In this document: piece after piece, positions 10,105 through 22,100 of the stretch
Layout of the letters: every line of letters begins with the position of its first letter
Position numbering within the stretch: the first letter of the stretch is position 1
NCBI GenBank assembly: GCA_036346405.1
Contig: CM070548.1
Span: forward strand, 49,581,779-49,645,778
Direction: 5' to 3'
DNA from: Phyllostachys edulis
Lineage: Eukaryota > Streptophyta > Magnoliopsida > Poales > Poaceae
DNA length: 64,000 nt
Notes under the pieces: generated by a model
What the model saw: the letters and a program-made list of their open reading frames with translations, nothing else
The model's database searches: none
What the model was told of the DNA's origin: nothing
Made by a program: the position numbers and the translations under genes

Positions 10105-13100
10105 ATGGAGGTGGGGGAGGAGGTGGCGCTGGCGCTGGGCGCGGGGTTCGACCTCACGTCGGACTTCCGGCTGCCGTTCGCCAAGCTGCGGCGGCGCCTC
10201 GTGGAGCTCGACGAGGCCGGGGCCAGGGACGTCCCCGTGCCGGGCGGCGGCGGCGCGGCGCTGCGGGGGGTGCCCCGCGACGTCGGCGTCGACAAGGGAG
10301 ACCGCACCCGCTTCCTCTCCGACGTCCTCGAGTTCAACCAGGTACGCGTGCGCCGCGTCGTGCGATCTCAGTTAGCTTTGCTCGGTCCCAGCTTCCTGCT
10401 GTCGTGCGGTGGTCGGGTCGGGAGTTTTGGGGGATCTACGAGACGCGTGCTGGCCTCTCCTCGTGTTCTTGGTTCGTCGGGTGTTCTTGTGTGATTGAAA
10501 CACTGCGAACCAGATGCTTGGAAAGATTGGAGGTGGCGACGTGTTCTAGTCGTGCCAAACTCAATTACTAGTTCCTCGTCTTGGTTGAACTGGGATTGCA
10601 AGCATGTTCATTGTTCTTGGTTACTTGAAATTTTTCTTGTCTGCGCTAATTTACTTGGCCTACTACTTGTAGTATACTGCTTATGCTTTTTAATCACAGT
10701 TTAAGAAGTCACGCAATTTCGATTCATTTCGGCACATTTTACCATCCAATTTGTGCCCCACCCACCAGCTTAACTTTCCTACCTAGCAGGCGTACTTTTC
10801 GTCATTAACGTCAGAGAATGGATTTAGCGTCTTCACCGTCTTGGAATCCTTTTAGTCGCATGCCTGATGCCTACAGCCTACCGGTGTTTTGTCCACTTGG
10901 ATCGGCTGGAGAGATTGCCTTAAACATGGCTCTTTGGCAGGGATTAAATTTGCACATATCGGTCGACCATTTATGCATGTTGCATCATGCTGACTTGCTT
11001 AGGATGGCTCTACCATTCCAAGCCTTTAATTAATGGTTCTTGGGTGGACTTCAGGACCGGTCGGGACTCAGTATCATCAAATTCCTGTCCTTCTAGCTGT
11101 AGGATCACACACTGACAAAGAATTGGTAATTTTTTGGGTGAAAATTGCAATCTAGACAGTTCCAAGGAAAGAAAGCATTTATTTTTCCTTGCACTGATAT
11201 TATCCTTTTTTGCACTGAAATTATCCTGACATGTAAAAGGGAAAAAGAATGGCCATGGTTGCAGTTTGTGATTCTTGCTTTTGTGTCGAAGTTGATTGTA
11301 GAATTGCTAACCGCAGAGGAACAATCTTTTTTTGTGATTTCATCTCATGGTCATTCTTAAAACATTTTGTGGGAATACCATCAAGTATTACCATTTCCAA
11401 ACAAGAAATAGCTGCTTCTACACACATGTTCATATATCTTTGGGGTTTTATTTAGTACAGAAGAATAAATGGTACTTTAGTTATTTCTCACTGAAGTTTA
11501 GCTAGATATCAATGATGTGTGACCCCTTGGCACAAGAAAAGTTAGTCCCTCTCATGGAAGCTGGTACTGTATTAATACTGTGACAAAATATTGTGGACCT
11601 TTTGGATGTGGCTCCAGACAACTTATGCATGATCACAACATTTCATTGGGCCATGTGGCCTCTTAAATGTGTATAACCTTCTTGCTTTGCAAGATAAAAC
11701 ACAGCTTTAGCTGATGGCTTGATCTAAGTACAATTCACACGGTAGACTAGGGACATGTCCTTCAAGAACATGAATAAAATTAGGTGTTTTTTTTTTCATA
11801 TCTCTCTGTTTAACGATTTAACGCATATAATACTAAATCTAAAGTTCAGTTTACATATGATGGTCATATTCAACAATGTAATCCTTCTCTGCTAAATTTG
11901 ATGTTACTTTTTCCTTTTTATTCTGCCAAGAAAAAAAAATTGAAATTTCTAGTTCTCCAACAAGTATCCTTTTTCCCTTTTCAATTTAAAACCAGAGACA
12001 GAGCATTCACTGATAAGCTTATCACTTGTATGGTCAAAAGCTACAATTTTCTTTGTTTCTTTATGAGAGCATTCATTAATATCTCAGTAGAATGAAGGTT
12101 GATAATAAACACCACCAGCAGTTACTTCTATTACCATGATGAATACAGTTATTGCACTCTATCTGCTAATGAGATCATTTTATATTGATCACATTTTGAT
12201 TTTCTTGACAGATGTCAGAATTACTTAATCAGAAATCTTCAGTCCAAGGGAAAGTGCCCTCAGGCTATTTTAATGCTCTTTTTGATTTAAGTGGAGCTTG
12301 GCTGACAGATGCCAAAGAGACTAAGCATCTAGCATTTGATGGATATTTCATTTCATTGTACAACTTGCACCTAAAAGCTTCTCCATTGGTTCTTCGAGAT
12401 GAAGTCAAAAAGGCTGTTCCATCCAAGTGGGATCCTCTAGCACTATCTTGGTAAAACACTTTAACAACTCTCTCTAGAGAAGCTCACTTTACCAATTATC
12501 TATAGTTTTAGATTGGCTTAGCTTCTTAAGTGCCCTGTCTGCGTGTTTCTTGGTTTACCTACAATGTGTTTTCGATTCTTTTAGTTTGGTTGCGTCACTC
12601 ATGAGTCATATACTCATGGACTTCTTTTAGTTTACCGGATATATTCATCTGACAACAAATTTTCTAAACAACACAAGTTAATCCAACAACCAATTTATGT
12701 ATAATGTGCATAAAACCAGCTGCTTCGATTTGCATTATCCTTCAGACACTTATGTGTATCAAAATCAATATCAAAATAAAAAAGATGGACAATCAAATTT
12801 CTCATCTTGTGTATTTTCAGGTTTATCAAAACTTATGGGACACACATAATTGTTGAAATGGCAGTTGGAGGTCAGGATGTCATATGTGTTAAGCAAAGTC
12901 ATTCTTCAACCATTTCATCTACCGACCTAAAGCTACATCTGGAGGATCTTGGTGATTTTCTATTTTCTGATGGGAAGAACCTCTCCCCCATACATCGTAA
13001 GACCAAGGATGGCAAGAGCAAGGTATAAATATATCTATCCTCAGCCCATGTTCAGATGTGCCCATATATTGGAATAAAATTTAGCTGACTTGATTTATTT

Positions 13101-16100
13101 AAATTTAGGTGCCTGATGTTTTTGTCAGGATAGTTCAGCATACTAATAACCTACATCTTTCTAGCTACTCAGAATCATCAACCAAGGATGTAAGTATTTT
13201 CTTACCTTGCTGTGCCAATTGGCTCTCTAGTTCTCTACATACTGAAACATAACTGCTTTTCCAAACAGGGCCTGACAATTACATGCTCAAAAAGGGGTGG
13301 AGATGTATATATACCCAGTCACTCCAAATGGCTACAAACAGTTCCAAAGAAACCTGACGCTATTATGTTTAAATTTATTCCTATTACCTCCCTTCTTACC
13401 GGTATTCCTGGTAGCGGTTACCTCAGCCATGCCATTAACTTATATCTTCGCTGTAAGTCCTGGGGACAAATTCTTCCTCGAATTTCTGTTACATTTTGCT
13501 TAGCAACTTCAACTGTTATCCTATAATTGTTCCTTTCAGATTGCATTATTATAACTTTAATGGAATATCTGGCTCTGAATGCTATATGCTTAAGTAAATT
13601 CTTATGAAGTTTGTTCTCTCTCAGATAAACCTGATCTTAACGACTTACAACATTTCTTGGAATTTCAAGTGCCTCTACAATGGGCACCTTTGTTCAATGA
13701 GCTTGTCTTTGGGCCTCAAAAGAGAAAAGGCTCCTACCCTTCATTGCAGTTCAGATTTCTTGGCCCCAAACTTCAAGTTAGCACTTCTCAGGTACCAGGT
13801 TATTAATTTGCATAGTAGTTTTTTGAAAGTCATCAGTTTGTTTCATCCATTTACTTTAAATTTCTTGATAAACTGTAAAGTCTTCGAGGACCTATCTGTT
13901 GGAGTGAACCCTTATCTATTCCAATGACAAAGGCCAATATAACACGTACATGGTAGAGTAATATGCAAAGAACACCCTAAGCTATATACATATCTAACAC
14001 CTCCCCTCAAACTCATGATCGATCGACGACATTGAGTTTGGAGAAGTAGAAACTGTGTTGAGCTTTAGTCTGTTCCTTGGTAAAGAAATATGCTAACTAA
14101 AGCTCCGAAGACATACTAAAAAGTAATAACTTGGTCTTACAATCTATGATTTCATATACAAAGCATCTACTCCGATGTGATTGGTGAGCTCATGCTTCAC
14201 TGAATCTCGAGCAATGCTGATCGCACCAGTACTGTCTGATAAGAGAGAAGTCGGTGTAGAAACTGAAACACCGAAATCCTTAAGTAGCCACCGAAGCCAA
14301 GTGATCTTAGCTATCAACGACACCATGGCTCTCAACTTAGCCTCAGCACTCGAACGGGAAACGACAGTTTGCTTCTTGGTCTTCCAAACAATCAGAGAGG
14401 AACAAAGGAAAACACAATAGACAGATAGAGACTGATGATCAGAATGATCGCTAGCCCAGGTCGCATCAGGGTACGCCTGAAGCTGCAGAGAGCCAGAGCG
14501 AGTAAAGAAAAGGGGACGAGTGATGGTCTCGTGAAGATATCGTAGAACATGAAATAGGTGACTGTAGTGGAGCTGAGTGGGAGCAGAGACAAACTGACTC
14601 AGGATGTTAACTAGGTGAAAAATGTTAGGTCGAGTGATTCCAAGTTAGACGAGGCTTCTGGCAAGATGGCGGTAGTGATTGGGATTCTCAAGAGGCTCAC
14701 CATCAGTAGACTGAAGGTGAACGCCAAGCTCCATAGGAGCATCCACCATAAGCTGATCAGTGAGACAAGCGCGAGTGAGGATATCCTAAATGTACTTCTC
14801 CTGTGAGAGAATAGCCCTCAGGCGTAGTAGTTGTTAGAGATAGAGATAGGAATCCTTTTGGTTGCCTTATCTGTATATGGCATACACCTCTTGTACTCAT
14901 ATATATATATTGCCCATTGGGCCTCTTCAATATACACACAATATTCATAACATGGTATCAGAACAAAGGTTAGGGTTACTGTAGCGCCGACGCCTCCTAG
15001 GCTCTACCCGTTTCGTTGCCTGCTGCCCCGGGAGGAGCAATCTCCGCTCTCGGGGCGGCCTCCTTCTAGTTGTAGTTACTCGGTGCAGCAATGCGTCGCC
15101 ATCTTCCATCGATGTCGTCGTGGAAGCAGCAGCAGCAGCATCTGGTCCCCACCGCCGCCAGGCTCTCGGATTCGCCTCCACCTCACCCCCGACGCCATGG
15201 CTGCTTGCTTTCGCCTGGCCGCGATTCGCCTCTCGGGGGAGCTCTTCTTCCGCCGATGAAGAGCCGCTGCCGAGCAAGGCCGATCGATCGCCGCCGCCCA
15301 CGCCGGATCCCACGCCGCCCACGTTGGATATAGCCGTCGGCGCGAGACGCCGCAGCCGAGATCGCGAGCTCCATGCGCCGCCGTGCTCGCCGCCAGATCC
15401 GTCGCCAGATCCGCGCCCTACGCTTTCGATCATCGCCGCTCAAGTCGTCGCCAGATCGCTTTGCTGTCGCAGGCGGAGGCGCTTCGCCGCCTCTTCAGCT
15501 CCACCCGCAATGACCACTCGCCATCGCCGACCCTCACGCCATGGCGTGCTAACACCTCTACTACCGGTGTGCCTCGTGGCCACCGGTTACCTTTTGCGCT
15601 CCACGCCACTGTTCTCCGTGGCCACCTCGCTGACGTGTGGGGAAGTTGGCGGAAGGAAGGGAGTGGGACCGGGGAGGTGAGATTGCTTTGGGTGGTCGAT
15701 ATTCACGCAGTTTCCTCAATCGGTATGGGCACTTGCGGTTCTGGACTCTCAACAAGGTGTTTAAAGGTGTTCATTGAGAAGTCGAATTCAGTGACAGAGA
15801 TGCAAATAACATGGGTGCTATCCTGCTGCTAGTTATCCTTGAGTCTTTTCTTCCTTTGTGTCGTTTCTTCCGCTGCGTCCACCTAAGTCCGTACCACTTA
15901 ATCTTTGAGTTCGTCTAAGCCATGCAAGTCTATAAATTTATTGTCAGTCATAGAAGTATAGGAATTGCCTTATGCATGGCAGCAGCCGCCGCTCCCGCTC
16001 TTCTTTCTGAGCTGTGTGCAGATCGTAGAAGTCGTTATGATGCCGCCGCTTTCTTAGCCGCCGCCCCAAGCTTCTAAGGCCACCACGCTTCTTTAGCGCT

Positions 16101-19100
16101 GCTGCCGTCTTGGGCTTCGATCTGCGCTGCCATGCTTCCACCTATTCCTATTCGGCTTGATTTGACAGCTCTCTATTCATGTCGGTTTCATTATCTTCTT
16201 CGTCGTGTTGCCGCGGTCGACTTTCTCAGCCCCTACACCTTGTGCTTTAAGGGTTGTTGCACGACCCCGGATGGAGGAGATCTTTTGATGCTCGACATAT
16301 TTTCCAAGAGCTGCATGCTACGACGACATTATCAAGACCCGGACTTTGGATTTTTCATATTTTAGTGTCAACAATCTTCAAATGCAATGCTATTGCATAT
16401 GTTTTGCATTTGAGGGGGGTGCTAGAGATATGTTAGAGATAGAGATAGGAATCCTTTTGGTTGCCTTATCTGTATATGGCATACACCTTTTGTACTCCTA
16501 TATATATTGCCTATTGGCCTCTTCAATATACACACAATATTCATAACAGTAGTGACCTCAATCACAAAGAAGTAACGAAGAGGACACAAATCAGACATCA
16601 AGAACTGCTCACTGAGATGCTTCTTCACAAAATCAATGTACTGAGAGTCATCCCCAGTAATGATCATACCATCCACATTAAGAATGAGTGTCCGACCCCG
16701 AGGAGAGGTGTGTACGAAGAGAGCAGTGTCATGATCACTAGTGGAGAAACTAACAGTAGTGACAACAAACGAGAAGCATTTCAACCAAGCACGAGGGGTT
16801 TGCTTGAGTCCATAGAGAGAACAACAAAGGCGACAAACCAAACCATCAGGCACAGAATACCCAGGGGCGACTACATGTAGACCTCACGTAGCTTGCTATT
16901 GAGAAAGGCATTATTGATGTCCAACTGAGAGATGGACCACTGTCGAACAGATGTCATAGTAGCGAGAATGCGAACAGTGGTCATGTGGGCGACAAGAGAA
17001 GGTCTTATCGTAGTCATAACCATGTTCCTGCTGAAAACCACGCGCCACAAGACGAGTCTTGTAGTGCTCAAGAGAACCATCCAAGCGGGTTTTGATCTTG
17101 TACACCCGCTTGCACGTGATAGGAGTGACACGCGCAGGTAAGGGCACAAGATCCCATGTGCTAGTATGCTCCAAAGCAGCAAATTCCTCAGACATCGCGA
17201 GTTGCCACTTAGGGTGAGCAGCAGCCTCACGGTAATTCGTAGGCTCAGAAAGAGCAGCGGCTACAAAGCCATAGCACTTAGGAGGCATGATAGTGCGACG
17301 ATCACGAAGATTGTATTTAGGAGGAGAAGGTGGAGTAGGACCCAGCAAGGACGGAGAAGAGGTGCTGGGAATAGGGCCCAGCAAAGACGGAAGCTCAACT
17401 TGACGAGTAGGCCGAGGACGGTGAGAGTAGTGCCAGGGAAAGGGTGGAATCTCAACAAATAAGCTAGAAGGAATCTCCGACAGAGAGGGAACAAGTGGAA
17501 CTGAAGAAGGTGGAGGCGGAAGCGAAACAGAAGTGGAAAACTGAGGGTTAGAAAAAGTTAGAAAGGAGATCGATTGAACAAGAGAATCTGAGCTGATAGT
17601 AAGGGTACGAGGGTAGTAAGGCCGGGACTCATCGAATGTGACATCCTGGGAGATCCTCACTCGACAAGCAACAGGGTCGTAGCAGCGATAACCCTTATGC
17701 TCAAGACCTTAGCCAAGAAAAACACACTCAACTGACTGAGCAGTCAGCTTGGTGCGCTCACGAGGTGGAAGAAGGACGAAGCAGACAACCGAAACAACGA
17801 AGGTGATTGTACTCTAGAGCCCGACTGTAGAGACATTCGACAGGAGTAGAGCACTGAAGAGCAGTGGAAGGCTGCATGTTGATGAGGAAAGCAGCAGGGG
17901 AGATAACCTCAGCCTAGAAGTGAGGTGGAACAAAATAGGCAAGCATGAGAGCATGAGCTGTCTCAAAGAAGTGACGATGCTTACGCTCGGAGACATCGTT
18001 CTGAGCGTGAGCACCAGTACAAGAGTACTGGGGAAGAGTACCCTACTCTGCGAGAAAACAACGCAAAGCAGCGGAGAGGTATTCCCCAATAGAGTCAACA
18101 CGGAACACACGAATGGCTGAATCAAATTGAGTACGAACCATGCTAGCAAATATCTGATAAATAGAGAGAATCTGACTGCAAGAGGACATTAAGTAGATCC
18201 AAGTATGATGAGAATAATCATCAATAAATATCACATAATAACGATGACCCTCTTTCGAAATGAAGGGAGTTGGATCCCAAACGTCAGAGTGAACAAGATC
18301 AAAAGGAAAGGTTGAGTAGAAACAGAATCACTAGAAGGATTGGGGAGCTGTAGCTGTTTGCCAAGCTTGCAACCCATACAAGGTAAAGAGGTCACTAGAA
18401 ACGGACCCAAGAAGGCCACGAACTACTAGAGATGACAATCGCGTTTCACAGAGATGACCCAAACAATGGTGCCACTGAGCAAAAGAAGCAGTAGAGGATG
18501 CAGCAAAAACAAAGACATGTGTAGTGGCTGACTGACTGGTGGAGACAGCGGAAGAAAGGTGCAGCCAGTCAAGCTCCCAAAGACGCTACGAATCATGATG
18601 CTAAGGGCCAGTACCAAGCAGAGTCCCCATGCGGCAGTCCTAGACACAACAAGAGTCGGACTCATGAATAACACGACAGTCGTGATAAGTGATCTGACCG
18701 GTCGACATAAGTTGCATATAAAGCTTAGGAACATGAGAGACTGCAGGAACATGAACGGAAAACGTGGAAAGGATGCCTCGGCCTGCAATAGGAAGAGAGG
18801 TACCATCTTCAGTCTGAACAGTGGAAAGAAGAGCTATGCGACTCACAGAAGTGAGATGGGTAGAATTTGGTGTCATATGAAAAGAAGCACCAGAGTCCAA
18901 AATCCACAAAGACAATATACCTGACGAGGGAGGTAGCGGAGGCAAGAAAGACTACTGAGAAGGAAGAGCAAGACGAGCGTCACCGACGGTAGCCAGAAGT
19001 GAAGACACCTCAGCGACCACAGAGCAGTTCGGTGGTTGCGGCCACCAGAGGCTGGTAGCCTCGATCCGCATGGGCGAAGCAGAGGCGTCGAGAGAGAGGA

Positions 19101-22100
19101 GTCCGAGGCAGAGCGAGGCAGTGGCGGGGCTGAGGCGTGGTCGAGTCGGTGGGCGCGGCGACCGAGGCAAGCGATTAGAGAGAAGCAAGGGTGAACCGAG
19201 GCTCGTTCAGGGGTGGCTCGCTCGGTGGAGCAGCTCAAGGGGAGGCGAGCTCTGGCAACGGCGGCTTAGTGGCAGCTCTGGAGCAGCGGTGGCTCAGGCT
19301 GGGCCTGGAGCAGTGGGCTCGTGGAGACCCCGCCTGAGGCCACGAACGCTTCACCGACAGCAGCGGCGCCAACCAGGAGCAGGGAAGCTTGGGGCGGTGT
19401 CAAGCCTCGATTCGGCGAAGGTGGTGGAGGTGGGAGGAGAGGCGAAGGATCTCCGCCTCGATGTGGTCGGTCTCGACGGCGGCGGCTCGGTGGAGCAACC
19501 ACGGTGGCTGCTTGGGGGCCAGGTGGAGCAGCCACAACGGCTGCTAAGGGTCGAGTGGAGCCGTTAGCAGGGCCCATGTCAGGACCCGAATTAGTACATC
19601 CGAAACTCTCTGTGTATTCTGAACTAGTCCCATGATTAGTAGCTAGTTCATACAGTGACAACATTGATGAAATATCATCCATTCAATGAAATTACTAATA
19701 AGGTAGCAAATTATCATTTAATAGTAATAAATAAACCTTATGGTCAAAGTCTACTTAACTTGGCAAGCAGGGCTTAAGAAACAATTGAAACTCTTGCAGT
19801 AAAATAAGTAACTTGTGGCCATTCGACATGCCCACGGGCAATCGATTAGGGAGCGCATCCTAGTTCACAAATTCTTCAAAGTACTCGTAGAACTCTTGAT
19901 TAACTTATCATTCTTCAATTGATTAACAATGTATAAAGCCGTGAGTACATAAAGTACTCAGCAAGTCGTAGGGAACAAGATGCGATTAATATTCATGCAA
20001 GACTTGAACAAAGGAATAGCCATATGGTTCTTTTGCATAAAGCAAGTGTTGACAATAAATACAACAAGTAGATTGTAAAGCATATTTCAAAAGATATAAT
20101 GAATGAAATAAACCTTTGCATCAAAACTAGTGAACCTTACATTCACTTTCCAACAAAAACACCAAGTGAACATACCATTCACCTTCCAACCATTCCACCA
20201 TCCATACATTTTTATGAAAACTCTATACCTCGTGTGAAATCACTAGTCATTGTCCATAACCAGGGATACGGCTATTCGAACAATTTTCAACACTTTGCAG
20301 AGGTTGTACAGCTTGATCCATAAGAGATAATCAGCTTATAATGCCAGCCATGACACGCTTCCTTGGGTGACTAAGTAATTACGTTAAGGCTTTTACTATA
20401 TTCTGTCTTAACCTAGTCCTGCCCGTCAAAGTTTCAACACCGAATGGCATCACACCTAGACGGGGACCCCCTCTTGCACCATGTGAGTCTACATCCCTCC
20501 CGGAACCCACACCACTTGGCAGTTCAAATTTAAAACATTGCAAATTAATCAGGCAAATCCATCCTATATTAGACATGTGGTTGTACGATATGACCCAGTT
20601 TAATGTCGCACAAGATTAAGTCCTTAGTTAGTATTTACCCAAGCGAGACTACCTCATCCCCAATGTGCAAACGACACCTCCTTTATTGCACGGTCACTCG
20701 CCTGAGCATGAAACCATTTTGTTTAACCAAAACCAATGACAATCCCTGCCATAGCACACAACTTTTACAACAGTGGCATCACACCACAATTCTATATCTC
20801 ATTAAGTCAAATTAACATCATTGATCATGTGAATATGAGATCATCGTACCATTAAGCATGACTAAGTATATCTACGTCAACCCATGTTGGTAGTACAATT
20901 ATGTCCAACTAATAATGATCATTCTATGGTGACAACGAATACATGGCATTCAAGATAATCAAGGTAGCATAATGTCAAGTAGGTAATTAGCTACTCCCGG
21001 AAACAGTTGATATAGAAGTAGCATGCATGCTGGTATAAAACAATATACTTTTGCAAACATAGGTTCAATATGATCAAAGGACTACGACTTGCATTCGTCT
21101 TGCTCAGTTACCACACTCTTGTCTTCAATTCCTGTTCTTGCTCCATGGAAATCGTTGTCTAAATGAGAGAACGAATGAGACACGAATAAATTCAAATTAA
21201 ATCCAAAATTAACAAAATAAGCACCGGAAGAAAGAACTTGATTTAGATGAATTTAGAAACTTGAACGGACTGAATCGAAGTTCGGATGAAGGAGAACGGG
21301 CTTTCAGAAGATTCAGTTCAAAAAAAAAATTGAGAGAGGAAACGAGATTTTTGTAATGTTCTTTCAAAAGGAAATTCCGGATTATTGTGTCAGCAAGGGA
21401 ATTGATTTTCAGTTGGAATTATTTTCTTAAAGAAAAAGTATTTGGATCATTAACATGTGGGCCCATGGTCTATAGACCAAGTCCACGAAGAAGGCTTACA
21501 GTTTGCGATGAGCTGGGTTCATGGAATAGGAACTGACAAGTGGGGTCGGTTTGGCATTGACTCGGTTCACGATGAACCAAGTCCACACACCGATTGGATC
21601 CAAGGCTGGCTCAGGTGACACACGGTTGCTGACACGGACGAAACGCGAGGGACGATGCTAAGGTGGGGGCGAGGTGGCGAAGACGTGGCAACCACATCGG
21701 CTTTGACGGCGGCGGCGGCTCTGTGACTGAGGGTCGACGGTGAATGGCGGCATGATAGTGACGGTGGGCTGGGTAGAGGAGACGGCGATGAAACTGGTGG
21801 GTGGCACGCGGAAACCAAAGGAAGACGGGGTTGAACGGGCGGCGAGCTCAAAGCGGCAGCGACCTACGGGCTTCGGTGGCGATGGGGCTCCGGTGACGGA
21901 TTGAGGACATCGAGGAGGGGACAAGGTAGATCTGGGTGCGACGAAGATGAAGGTGGCGATGGCGAAGCTCGTAGCTCACCAGCGGCGATAGAAGATGACG
22001 ACGAAGGTGATGGTGAGGCGGCGACTTAGCTCCAAACCCGGTGGCTTCGAGGCGACTTCCGAGGCGACGGCGAGGTAGAGTTCAAGGCAAACATGGCGGC

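Noticed and set aside
15120..15680. Long plus-strand Pro/Arg/Ala-rich open frame as a gene
   Set aside because: It lies inside the short-LTR element, is a composition artefact of GC-rich DNA, and has no domain or conserved start.
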